Source of the DNA: Narthecium ossifragum
Taxonomy: Eukaryota; Streptophyta; Magnoliopsida; Dioscoreales; Nartheciaceae
Assembly (NCBI GenBank): GCA_963920575.1
Contig: OY986972.1
Span: 14,272,010 to 14,336,009 of the forward strand
Reading direction: 5' to 3'
DNA length: 64,000 nucleotides
Position numbers and translations under genes: made by a program
Part shown: piece by piece, positions 34,187 to 44,931 of the stretch
How the letters are laid out: every line of letters begins with the position of its first letter
How positions within the stretch are numbered: the first letter of the stretch is position 1
The notes under the pieces: model-generated
Seen by the model: only the letters and a program-made list of their open reading frames with translations
Databases searched by the model: none
Told to the model about the DNA's origin: nothing

Positions 34187-34717
34187 TTGTTGTAATTATG
34201 ACGACCTCGACCGTGGCCTCGACATCGACCACGACCACCATACTGACCACAGTCTCGAGTGGGAGAAGTGGTGGCGATCATTGCGGATGCAAGAGCAGGG
34301 TTTTCAGCTGCAGGAATCTCAATAGCCATCTTCGACGAGAAGCAAGTTCCAAAGCTCTTCAATGGTAATACTAGAGGATTGTGTCGTTATGGCCGTCTTG
34401 AAGGCATTATATGTGGATGGAATCCCATTGAGAATATGAAGAGTGAGGTCATCATCTGGAAGAGGTGAGGAAACAACAGAAAGTTTATCAGAAAACTCCT
34501 TCAGTTTATCAAGATAGTCAATCATGGAAGAGTCGCCTTTCTTGTGGCTTTGAAGCTGTAGCTTGAGGTTGAGAATGTGCGAGCGAGACAGAGAGGTGTA
34601 ACGGCGTTCTAAGAGCATCTCCAACGCTGATTGTATTTTTGCAGCCAGCAAATGTACTTTTTGCTTCAAATATTGAGCAATGGAGTTGATCCACTCTAAT
34701 AGAAGAGCCTCTAAAAA
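34187..34717 (-). pseudogene. Outer copia gag, central (UBN2) segment
   Basis: The frame 34319-34669 encodes a copia gag capsid segment (YTSLSRSHILNLKLQLQ, PDDDLTLHILNGIPSTYN, then an EELWNLLL stretch). It is followed at 34195-34320 by a Gly/Arg-rich stretch (GGRGRCRGHGRGRHNY) leading to the zinc knuckle. Interrupted upstream by the PIF/Harbinger fragment. Confidence 0.75.
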
Positions 34718-35437
34718 AAAGATTCCATCTCAATAACAATATTTTTATAGTCAAGGTGATTAATAATAAAAATGAGTGCATAAAATACAGAATATATTAT
34801 ATAATTAACTATCATAAAGAAAACATCACAAAATTACAGAAATATGAGATGCATAATATGATCGTCAAAGATGAACGAGATGAAGATGAAAGTATTGTCA
34901 TTTCTACTCCACTACATACTCAGCATGTTAATGAGATATAGGCAAGTGAATCCGAACGATTTCGCCAGTTTCTTAATCGACATAAAAAAATCAATGACAA
35001 AGAAGCACATTTTGCACTTTGAAATGCACTGATTGAAAATTTGTGGGAACGACATGGCAATGAAGAGATATAACGTTTTTTTATCTATATTCAATGTTTT
35101 TCACGTCTTAATACATATTAAATTGAAATTCTCAATGTTTAGTGTGGAAGATTCGTCTTCATTTTAGTATTCTGCACAAATACCTTTAGATAATGTAATT
35201 ACAATTAGAATTAATTTAATGAAAAACCCACGTATTGATGTATAATTTAAAAACCCAATGATGAAAAACAAAACCAGTCAAAAAATTATTTATTTACAAA
35301 TAAATAAATAATAATTAAAAAGTATTCAATATTAGTCTTGTTTTGTAGGGATCAATAAGAGTTTTCCATTGAAGTATTATTTATTCTAAATAAATCATTA
35401 ATTTTAAAATTACACTAATTATTATAACCCATGTCAC
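34718..35437 (+). mobile_element. PIF/Harbinger DNA transposon remnant in copia gag
   Basis: AT-rich segment splitting gag. Plus-strand translation at about 34850-35075 gives the C-terminal signature of Harbinger transposase and ALP1-like proteins: HNMIVKDERDED, then RFRQFLNRHKKINDKEAHF, then LIENLWERHGNEE. Stops occur at 34939 and near 35021. Terminal inverted repeats and a 3-bp duplication were not identified, so the edges given are where gag homology stops. Confidence 0.65.
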
Positions 35438-35650
35438 ATAGAGGGAATTAGGGGTGGACTTCCAATCGGTAGTAACTATAGCAGGAGGACAGGGATTAGA
35501 AGCATCAAGAAAACCATAAAGTTGATGAGCCTTGAATGCTGTTTGAACTTGAGAACGCCATATCAAGAAGTTGGAAGTATCTAATTTGATGGGAAAAAGG
35601 GATGAATGGTTAGAAATAAGAAACTTGACAGAGGGAGGGACTTCAGCCAT
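35438..35650 (-). pseudogene. Outer copia gag, N-terminus
   Basis: Start at 35650 (MAEVPPSV). LDTSNFLIWRSQVQTAFKAH matches the N-terminal copia gag segment that precedes UBN2. Broken at about 35437 by the PIF/Harbinger remnant. Confidence 0.75.
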
Positions 35651-35706
35651 GATAGCAAACGAAGAAAGGAAGTCTAGGAAATATATCCCGGGATAGAGGA
35701 CGACCT

Positions 35707-35938
35707 ATCTGATACCATGAAGAAAAGTAAGCTCAGCTTAGATGCTGAGAAGATTTCATTGATATCTTTTTATAGGCCTTACAAGAGATCATTCTGTTAC
35801 ATTTGTTACAATCATGATAGAGTGGATCACATCATTTAAAAATCAAACTGAAAGATACTGTGCAGATTACATTCAATCTGGTATGATAAGTTTGACTGCA
35901 TTATCACCTGGCCTTAAAAGTTGACTTCAAACACGACA
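35707..35938 (-). repeat. PBS and probable short 5' LTR of the outer copia element
   Basis: ATCTGATACCA at 35707-35717 is a minus-strand tRNA-Met type PBS directly abutting TGAAGAAAAG at 35718. An LTR of about 221 bp ending in ...ACACGACA at 35938 would have TG...CA ends. The partner LTR is outside the window, so the outer edge is tentative. Confidence 0.5.
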
Positions 35939-36319
35939 TTTTAGAGACGACGCAGAAATCTTTCTAGCAAGTGTAGAGAAAGGATAATTTGCTCCCTTGA
36001 CGTGGTACTGCGTTGGAATGAAAGACACATCAACCCATGTGGGACCCACCCAAAATCTGCTTACAATCAATTCATTGAGTTACTTGGATAAAAGTTGATG
36101 TGGGCGTTTGGTTGCTTGCATCCAACAGTTGACCAGATGCATCAACAGATACTGCATTAGTTGATGTAAAAAGATGACTTCATGCAGCATCAGGTGATGC
36201 ATCATGTGATCCTCCTTTCCCCTCTCCTCTCCTCTCCTCCAAAATAGTTAAGGATAAAATAGTTGTGATTTGGTCCTCAGGTTGGCTGATGTGGGGTGCC
36301 ACGTCACTACTACACCACA
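35939..36319. other. Unassigned intergenic sequence
   Basis: No open frame or RNA gene is evident. It holds a TCCTCTCCTC microsatellite at about 36220-36240 and the phrase GGGCGTTTGGTTGC at about 36102, which looks like a DNA-transposon terminus, but no partner end was found. Confidence 0.4.
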
Positions 36320-36597
36320 TGGATTGTGTACATGCCTACGTGGCATGTACACTGCACACAGGTTTGAATCGGTAGTGAGATATTGATGGACTAAATCAAC
36401 CAATCGGTACCTCACTACTGATATATAGCATGTGTAATACACATGCCAGATATCGGTAGTGAGGTACCGAATCTTTTATCTAGTCCATCGGTACCTCACT
36501 ACCGATGGACTAGTTGGTTGAATCGATACCTCAATACCGATTCAATCATGTGAAATGTACATTCCACGTGGACATGTACACAAATCTTTTTTTAAGA
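36320..36597. mobile_element. Second copy of the palindromic MITE (single-unit form)
   Basis: Shares the GATTGTGTACATGCC...CATGTACACAAATC ends and one TATCGGTAGTGAGGTACC foldback unit with 33671-34186. A clear 9-bp duplication was not found, so the ends are approximate. Confidence 0.6.
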
Positions 36598-36686
36598 GAT
36601 TATTATGTTGTGGTTATCATGACAACATGTTGTTTTGTTATACACTGACCAAGTGGCGGCCCACGGATAACCACCACCACCCACTA

Positions 36687-38952
36687 TATCGCGCCACGAC
36701 CCACGAAAGCCCAACCGGGCCGGGCGACACGAACCGGAACTTACAAACCGCGGAAAATTTTGGCGAGGGTTCCCTCTAACCTATTGGTCTCCCTAACAAT
36801 TCACCAAAAGCACCCTCAATTAAAAGACAATAATTTAATTAAACCTCGAACCACAGATTTCAAACCAAAAAAGATTTAATATACATATCCTCGGAGAGGG
36901 GAAGATTCAAATACAACAATACTCCCGTAGGAGACTATCTAATAAAAGGTATAAAAGAAGTAAAGATCGCCACCTCTCAAAGTCCACCAAGCGCCGCCGC
37001 ACCGCCGACCAACTGCCCGGTAGGGGCGACAGAAGAAGAACTGACGCCTGCACCTGCAAAACGAAGCCCGGGTAGGTGTGAGCACTAAGCTCAGTAGGGT
37101 TCTACACTACCACACACAGAAGGAAGACGGAAACGCAACAGTGTCGCCCTCAAGTAGGACCTGGGTGTATACGGGGGTCCCATAACCCCACCGTGTGCCC
37201 CTGAGGCCCAGGAGGAGCACTCAGTTGTAGGAACAACACTGGCGATACACAACTGCAGGGAATGGCACTGCAGGCAGAAAAAAGGCACCGCTGAGTAGAC
37301 AACTCCTCTACCCCAGGGTCAGCACAGTGGGACACTGGCTACACCTCAGCATCCGACTCAAGGCTGACACGACCTCTACGATCATCAAGCAACAAGTGCA
37401 CCAGTCCTCTAGATCTATCATCGAGTCGACTGGACACCACAATTCGAACCGGGTCCAAACTACCCAACCCACAGATCACCCACGCCCTAACCATGCAACT
37501 AATGTACAAATCAACAATGCATGCTATGACATACACAAACAGGAGATAGGCATGCAACGGTATGATAGGGCATCATATAAGTCAACCGGATCGCTGCAGC
37601 GGTACTACCAACCGCTGCCAGCCGATCCGCAGCGGGTCCCGGCATTACAACGGTACCGCGACCGTCAATCGCGGACTCCTGCAACGGGAAGCAACTCCAA
37701 AAACGATGATGAACAGTAAGCAATATAATATTATAATCTGAAATATAATATTATATTCAAAACACCAAAACCTCTACTTAGAGGCTAATTGATCCTGTTC
37801 ATCCGATGTCCAAACGACATCGGATTCAAGATCGAACTTAGTCATCAGTAGATCTACATACCGGGATCAACCTATCCAAAATCCATAATCATCCAACGGT
37901 TGGATTAACGGGAAAACACTAATCAAAACCGCTAATAAAACTAACTTACCAATTAATTGCTGCAACGCAGCCCCCTAGTAATAACTTCATGACAAATCGT
38001 AGGAAAATCGGAAAATTATGAAATCAGTTGGGTTAGAGAGTAGATGCAAAGATCTACAACTCGTATGTTCATCACAACCCAAGCTCATGCACGTACTGGC
38101 CGGCAAACTCGCCGCAAGCCGATTGTTCTTCAAGAACAGCAGAAACCGGAAAATCCGAGATTAATCATGCATAAATCCTACTAAAATCTCAACCAAAGTT
38201 CATGAAACTTATAACAGAAATTATACTAAGCAAGAGGAAGCTAACAACACCAAGATCAACAAGATCTACCGGCTAGATCTAGAGAAAACCCAAAAACAAC
38301 ATCAGTAGGTAGAAACCTACCGGAAACGCACTCCTCGGCTGATTCCCCGCGAACTGGTTACCAACAAGGTTCCAAACCACTTCAAGGATCTTCCTCACGC
38401 CGCCAATGTTCCATCAAGCCTTGGAACACCCAAAACGGTGGCCGGAGGAGGGAGAACGGTGAAGAAGAAGGAGCTGTCGGAAAACAGGGAAAGAAAACAA
38501 AGCCGCGGGAGGAAGAAGAAGGAAGAACAAAGGAGAAGGAGGAGGAGAAGAGGAAGAAAAGGAGGGAAAAGAGGAAGGGAAAGCCGGGGGAAGGGGGAAA
38601 AAGGGGAAGGAGGGGAGGGAAAGTCCTCCCCTTCTGACAGGAGAGAGCGACGGCCAACGGTAGCCGTCCTCTCGAAGCAGAAAACCCACCGACGCGAGTC
38701 CGATCGATCGCTCCACAGAGCGATCAATCGCTCGCGGGCCGCCAGCAGCCCAAAAACAGGCTGCTGCGCGCCCGAGCTGGGATCTTCCGATCCCGGGTCC
38801 ACCTAACCATTCTAATCAAGCACTAACACATACAAGGTCAGTGTGTGCACACGCGGGTGTGAAACAAACCAACAAGGCGCAATTTACCAAATTTACCAAA
38901 TTGCCCTTGCAGTCTACAACGAGCCACAGCGGTAGAGGGACAGGTCCTCACA
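36687..38952 (-). repeat. 3' LTR of a second chromovirus (family B-like)
   Basis: 2266 bp, starting TATCGCGCCACGACC (TG changed to TA) and ending GGTCCTCACA, followed by the same CATCCTAATACCCTTAAAGG junction seen at 10701. The chromovirus runs minus-strand from beyond 64000. A CT/GA-rich leader lies at about 38440-38640. Palindromes GATCGATCGC at about 38700-38730. Confidence 0.82.
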
Positions 38953-39643
38953 TCCTAATACCCTTAAAGGAAATTTCGTCCCGAGATGCGATAAGGGTAG
39001 GGCTCGAAACAACAAAACAGCTACACTAGAAGACAGGACAAGAGGTACCTCGAGAAGAAAACAGCTACGGAAATTCCTGCTGCATGCGCGCCTCGCGCTC
39101 CCAGGTCATCTCCTCGATGCCTCTGTGCCTCCACAGTACCTTGACCAAGGGAATCGTCTTGCCCCGCAAGACCTGATCCCTCCGGTCAAGTACCCGAACC
39201 GGCTGCTCAACAAAGCTCGCGTCTACCTGAAGCTCAATGTCATCCACCCTGATGACATGAGACGGGTTTGGGTGATACTTCCTCAGCATCGACACATGAA
39301 AAGTCGGGTGCTCAGCAGACATGTGCTGAGGAAGATCCATGCGGTAAGCTACCTCGCCGAACCTCTCTAGGATCTTGAACGGCCCGACGAACCTCGGCGC
39401 CAACTTGCCACCTCTGCCAAACCTGACGGACCCTCTATACGGCGATGCTCGCAAGAACACTCGGTCACCGACTACAAACTCCAACGGTCGTCGCCTCTGA
39501 TCTGCGTAACTCTTCTGTCGGCTCTGAGCCGTCAGAAGTCTCTGCCTGATCTGCACTAACCTCTCTGGCGACCGCATGACGATGTCTGGACCGGTGAGTG
39601 AAGCCTCTCCAACTTCTGTCCTGCACACTGGGGAACGACCCGG
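38953..39643 (-). pseudogene. pol: Chromovirus integrase C-terminus with chromodomain-like tail
   Basis: The frame from about 39643 to 39065 encodes the end of integrase, the GPF/Y module ([21 protein letters not shown]) and the chromodomain-like [12 protein letters not shown]...EEMTWERE. It is closely similar to 10777-11727. A premature stop follows QQEFP. The left boundary is the solo LTR insertion, with target duplication CCCGG at 39639-39643. Confidence 0.85.
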
Positions 39644-42064
39644 TGTCGCGCCCCGACTCGCGGACGCCAAGCCGGGCCGGGACACGAGGGGGAAAGACCT
39701 ACATCTACTAGCTTCAACTGGCGGAAACAGTTGAAACTAACACACAGCTGGCGGAAACAGCTAAAGGCAAGAATAAGGCGGAAGCAAAAGGATAACGTCT
39801 ATTAACATCTATTACAAAACAGACATAATAGAGTTTAAACAAGGGTTCTAGTACAACAGATTTACAAGAGATCAACAACAGTCCCCAAATAGATTACAAC
39901 ACCCACCGGGGTCTCCGCAAAGGCACAAACAAAACCCTCCCGACTCTCAGACGAGGCCAGGAGCCGGCGCGCTACCACGGGACGACCGATGGGGAAGCAC
40001 CGGAGAGGAGCTGGGACATGCACCTACAACAACACAGTCCAGGTAGGAATGAGCAACAGCTCAGCAGGGACCTACTCAACTACTCTCACAAAGGAGGCAA
40101 CACCAAACGAACAAACTCTGAAGCCAAGTACTGAGGCTTGCCAAGGATCCCATAAATCCCGTCAATAACCCGAAGGGCTCCTGTCCCAAGTACGCCCCTC
40201 CGACGACCACTGCTCAGGGGTGGGCAACTCTGACAATCCCTGTCACAGGGTGGACGTGGCGCTACTAGTAGGACACCCTTCTCCAAGCGGGATCTCCACA
40301 CTTGACGGAACGACCGTGGTCAAGACTACCATCTCTCAGCACTCCAAGCAGCAAAGCCAACACGACCCCTAACTCCCGACCAAAGACTAAGCCTAGCCAG
40401 GGAGTACATCGATCCCATCGATATTTCCCCCCCCCAGGGTTCCTGTCCAATTGACATCCCTCCGACAGCCACTGCTCGAGGACTGGGCCACCTCCGACGG
40501 TCCTTGACACAGGGTGGGCAAGACGATACCTGTAGGACACCCTTACCAATACTGGACACCAGCATGGGTTACACAAATCGGGGTAACGGCATCCACCACT
40601 TAGCCTTTAATTACCGGAGTCCACGGGTCAACCCCACCCGGCCTAGCCTAGCATGTCTAATGCACATGAAGCCGGGCAGGATATGAATAAGGAAGACAGT
40701 AATAAACAACACAGCATGGGCACACCTTCGGCCCATTTATACTAACCACTCCCGAGGGTCATGACTCCTTCGGTTCACCACAAAGCGGTAAAGGGCATAC
40801 CGTCAGCCCATTTATTCTACACATCCCGAGAGGCATCACCCTCTCGATTCAACTACAAAGCAGTAAACAGTCCATCAGGATAAGTATCATGGTAAGCCCC
40901 GAGGGCAAAACCGTCAAAACCACTTACATGCGCAACCCCATGGGCAAAACAGTATTTAAAACAAGTAAAAGTCTTCCCTACACCGAAGGAGATCGATCTC
41001 ATATAACAATGAGATCGATCTGTCTCGAGGCTAGAAGCACCCGTCCTGGTCACCCTAACGGGATCGATCTCCACCCATATGGAGATCGATCTCGTATGTG
41101 ACCCTTGACGCGCCGACGCCAACCGCCAAGGGATCGATCTCCCTCCCAGGGAGATCGCTCTCGCTCGGGCGGAGCATGCCACCCCAAACGAGATCGATCT
41201 CATCCCATGAGATCGATCCAGATGGGTTCACCAGCGGCCGGACGGCGAGGAAAGCCGCCGAAAACCTCACCAAACTAGGTGGGCTGGTAGATCCAAGCAC
41301 CACGAAGCTACTCAAGGCTTCAAAACCGGAAAACCTCAACTACACAAGGAGATCTATTGAAATCAAAACCGGATTCCAAAACCCTTAAAAACAAGCCGGA
41401 GTTTGAGTAGGATCCCTACCTCCACAATGCAGCTTCAACCCACGAAGCTAAGCCTAGGATCTTCCTCACGCCGCCACGGTCCAAACGAGCCTTCAAGCTC
41501 CTAGAATGGTGGCCGGAGGAGGGAGAACGGCGGCGAGCAAGGTTTCAGCCGAAACAGGGGAAGAAGCAGAGCTCTCGCGAGGGAGAAAGGAGAAGGGAGG
41601 GAAGGAGAGGGGAAGAAGGGGAAGGCCGGGGGAAAGCCCGGGGGAAAGACCGGGGAAAGCCGGGAAGCCCAGGGAAAAGGAGGGGAGCAAAGTCTCCTCT
41701 CCCCTGACAGGGGAAGCGACGGCCATCGCCGTGGCCGTCCTCTCGGACTTCACCGACGAAGACTTTCAGGGCAAGTGAGATCGATCCGCATGGCATGTCG
41801 GATCGATCTGGCTAGCAAGGCCAGATCGATCTCCCTTTGAAATGGGATCGATCTCCTTCGCCCAGAAAGGCAAACTTGGGCTGAAACACAAGCCCAAGCC
41901 CAGATCTTTCGATCTCGGGTCCACCTAACCTTTCTAAACAACCACAAGCACCAAACAAGGTCTGCGCACACACATGTGGTGTGAAACGACCGACAAGGCG
42001 CAATTTCCCAAATTGCCCTTGTGGTCAACCACAAGCCACAGGAAAAGAGGGGCGCGTCCTCACA
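39644..42064 (-). mobile_element. Solo LTR, chromovirus family C
   Basis: 2421 bp, TGTCGCGCCCCGACT to GCGTCCTCACA, bounded by CCCGG (39639-39643 and 42065-42069). It shares ends and the U3 motif GGTCCACCTAACC with families A and B but is otherwise distinct. It carries GAGATCGATCTC-type hairpins at 40985-41225 and 41775-41860 and a purine-rich block at 41500-41700 (CT-rich in transcript sense). Confidence 0.87.
40985..41225. repeat. Four-hairpin GATCGATC array in family C LTR
   Basis: Four hairpins about 60-70 bp apart. The first has arms GAGATCGATCTCAT / ATGAGATCGATC with a 6-nt loop; the others have arms GGGATCGATCTCC / GGAGATCGATC, GATCTCCC / GGGAGATC and GAGATCGATCTCAT / ATGAGATCGATC. Arm extensions differ from hairpin to hairpin but match across each stem, which points to constraint on pairing. 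Confidence 0.75.
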
Positions 42065-42720
42065 CCCGGCCTACCGTACGACGCCTCGAAAGGTGCTACT
42101 CCAAGACTGGACTGGTAGCTGTTGTTGTAGGCGAACTCCACCAACGGAACGTGCTCCTCCCAGCTGCCTCCTGCATCGAGGACACATGCTCTCAGCATGT
42201 CCTCCAAGATCTGGATCGTCCGCTCTGACTGCCCGTTTGTCTGCGGATGAAAAGCCGTACTGAAAGTCAGGAGTGTGCCAACTGCCTCCTGAAAGTCTTG
42301 CCAGAACCTGCTGGTGAACCTGGGGTCACGGTCTGACACGATAGAAACTGGAACTCCGTGTAGTCTGACCACTTCTCTGACGTACAAGCTGCCCAACCTG
42401 TCCGTCGAGTCTGTCGTCCACATAGGCAAGAAGTGCGCCGATTTGGTCAATCGATCAACGATGACCCAAATCGCGTCATTCCCCCTAGGAGATATCGGTA
42501 GCCCGGTCACGAAGTCCATCGTGATGTGCTCCCACTTCCACTCAGCTAGTGGAAGTGGCTGAAGTAACCCCGGAGTCCGCTGGTGCTCTGCCTTGACCTT
42601 CTGACAGGTAAGGCAGCGCAATACGAACTCCGTCACTGCCCTCTTCATCCCACGCCACCAGAACTGTTGCCGAAGATCCTGGTACATCTTGGTGCCGCCG
42701 GGATGAACTGCAAAATGAGA
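42065..42720 (-). pseudogene. pol: Chromovirus integrase N-terminal zinc finger and core
   Basis: HHCC zinc finger (about 42590-42715, ending CLTCQKVKAEH), then the core with catalytic residues in DFVTGLP (about 42515), SDRDPRFTS (about 42320-42345) and GQSERTIQ (about 42220). The frame is open from 42687 to the solo LTR insertion, beyond which the C-terminus resumes at 39643. One of the best preserved integrase segments in the window. Confidence 0.87.
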
Positions 42721-43515
42721 GTGGTGGAACTCTCGTAGGACGTCGTCTCGTAGAACTGGATCTGCTGGAACCGCTACTCTGCCTCTAAACTGTAGCCCTC
42801 CATCTGACGATACTATTCAGTCCCCGTCTGCGCCCTCCGTGCCTGCCGATGTGCGTAACTCCTCGAGGTCTGCGTCACTGCGTTGTGCCTCTAACACTTT
42901 GGCTAAGACTGCTGGCATACTCTGCTCTGTGTAGAGGTAGCTGCTGGATCCCTAATCCTCAAACTCGAGCCCCAACTGGCCCGCTGTCTCTAGAGCCTGG
43001 CACTGCCGCGCTGACAACCCTGCAACCGCTGCTCTGGTGTCTCTCAACTGTCTGCTCAGTGCATCTGCTACGACGTTTGCCTTACCAGGATGGTAATGCA
43101 ACTCAAAGTCATAGTCCTCTAGTAGCTCCATCCAGCGTCGCTGCCTCAGGTTGAGATGACGTTGGGTGAAAACGTGCCTCAAGCTCTTATGGTCCGAGAA
43201 GACAGAGAACTTCTCGCAACAGAGGTAATGCCGCCAGGTTTTCAGGGCGAAGACCACCGCAGCTAGCTCCAAGTCATGAGTCGGGTAGTTCCTCTCATGG
43301 TTCTTCAGCTGACGAGAACCATAGAAAACTACATGCCCCTCCTGCATGAGGACACACCCCAAACCCTCACCGCTGGCGTCACAATAGACACTGTAACCAA
43401 CACCTCACTCGGGGATGATCAGCACCGGCGCACTGGTCAACCTCGTCCTTAGCTCCATGAAAGCTCGCTCACAAGCATCATCCCACACGAACGGGATGGC
43501 CTTTTGTGTCAGTCT
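42721..43515 (-). pseudogene. pol: Chromovirus RNase H and linker to integrase
   Basis: The frame 42952-43362 encodes the RNase H region ([20 protein letters not shown], then [16 protein letters not shown], then HHPGK-like [16 protein letters not shown]). The upstream RNase H start (FVWDDACERAF...) is in another frame at about 43410-43515. The stretch 42721-42950 is the linker to integrase and is broken by stops. Confidence 0.82.
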
Positions 43516-43517
43516 GG

Positions 43518-44360
43518 TCAACTGTCCGGCACGAACCGCCTGTAGTAACCCACCAGGCCTAAGAAACTACGGACCTCGAACACTGTCCTCGGTCTATGCC
43601 ACTGTACCACTGCCTCAACCTTGGGCGGGTCAACTGAGATCCCTGCTGCCGACACCACGTGTCCAAGGAATCCCACCTGTGCAAGCCAGAACTCGCACTT
43701 GGAAGCCTTCGCATAAAGCCGATGCTCCCAAAGTAGCTGCAACACTGTCGCCAAGTGTCGCTCGTGCCCGTCCTCTGACCGGGAGTAGATACAGATGTCG
43801 TCGACGAACACCACCACGAACTCGTCTAGGAAAGGCCGGAAGATCCTCTGCATGAGATCCATGAACGCTGCTGGTGCGTTCGTCAGCCCAAACGGCATCA
43901 CCACGAACTCGTACAGGCCGTACCGAGTCCGAAAAGCCGTCTTCAGGATGTCGCAATCCCGAACCCTCAACTGGTGGTAGCCGGTGCGGAGGTCGATCTT
44001 TGAGAACACTGAAGATCCTCGCAGCTGGTCAAACAAGTCATCGATCCTCAGTATCGGATACCTGTTCCTCACCGTCACCCTGTTGAGCCGCCTGTAGTCT
44101 ATGCAAAGTCGAAGGGTACCATCCTTCTTCTTCGCGAACAACACTGGCGCCCCCCAGGGAGACATGCTGGGACGGATGAAACCTCTGCTGGTAAGCTCGT
44201 CTAGCAGGGTCCTCAACTCACTCTGCTCTGCTGGTGCCATCCTGAAAACTGGGAGAGAGATCGGTGCGGTACCTGGTACTAGGTCGATCTCAAAATCGAC
44301 CTCTCTGGGCGGTGGAAGCTCTAGCAACACCTCGGGAAACACGTTGGCGTAGTCGCACAC
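43518..44360 (-). pseudogene. pol: Chromovirus reverse transcriptase
   Basis: 280 open codons. RT blocks in order: [16 protein letters not shown] (about 44100), [45 protein letters not shown], the catalytic FVDD (about 43795-43810), and [12 protein letters not shown] near the C-terminus. It copies element RNA into cDNA. The frame ends at VPDS with a shift relative to RNase H. This is the only near-complete gypsy RT in the window. Confidence 0.88.
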
Positions 44361-44931
44361 GATCCTGGGGAAACTGCTCCACTACACTCCCTCTGACCCA
44401 AACAGGGACAGGCTGGCCAGCAAGGCTGAAAGCTCGCTGCCACGCCTCCCCACACCACAAGCAAAGGAATCGGCTGAAAACCGATCCCCTAACAACACAA
44501 ACTATGTCCCATCGGGTGTCCAAGCGACCACCCTCCGGCGACCACAGTCGATGATAGCTCGGTATGCTGCTAATCAGTCCATACCGAGTATCACATCGAA
44601 GCCTGTCATGTCTAGCATCCGCAGGTCTAGACAGACACGGAGGACTCCAACCTCCAAAGAACAAGATCGGCAGACCCGGTCTACCCTGACTGTGCCGCCG
44701 ATCGGTGAGTCTACAGACTGTGACACCCATAGCCAACTCGTCTCTAATCCTAGCGATGCCACACACATGCTAGCAACATAGGAATGAGACGCCCCAGAGT
44801 CTATCAGCACATCTACTAAAGAACTAGAAAGCTCAAGGATACCTCTGAGGACGATTGGCTCTGCCGCTGCCTGCTGGTACTGCTGCGGTTGCTGGTACGA
44901 CTGGTAAAGCTAAACGGTATCCGGCTACTCG
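44361..44931 (-). pseudogene. pol: Chromovirus protease and protease-RT linker
   Basis: The frame 44574-44810 carries [10 protein letters not shown] (about 44780-44810) and the second protease block DMTGFDVILGMD. The linker to RT (44361-44573) is frame-broken. The region stops at 44931 where a diverged LTR was inserted; gag of this element must lie beyond the window. Confidence 0.8.

Noticed and set aside
36102..36240. Possible DNA-transposon end GGGCGTTTGGTTGC
   Set aside because: No inverted partner or target duplication found nearby.
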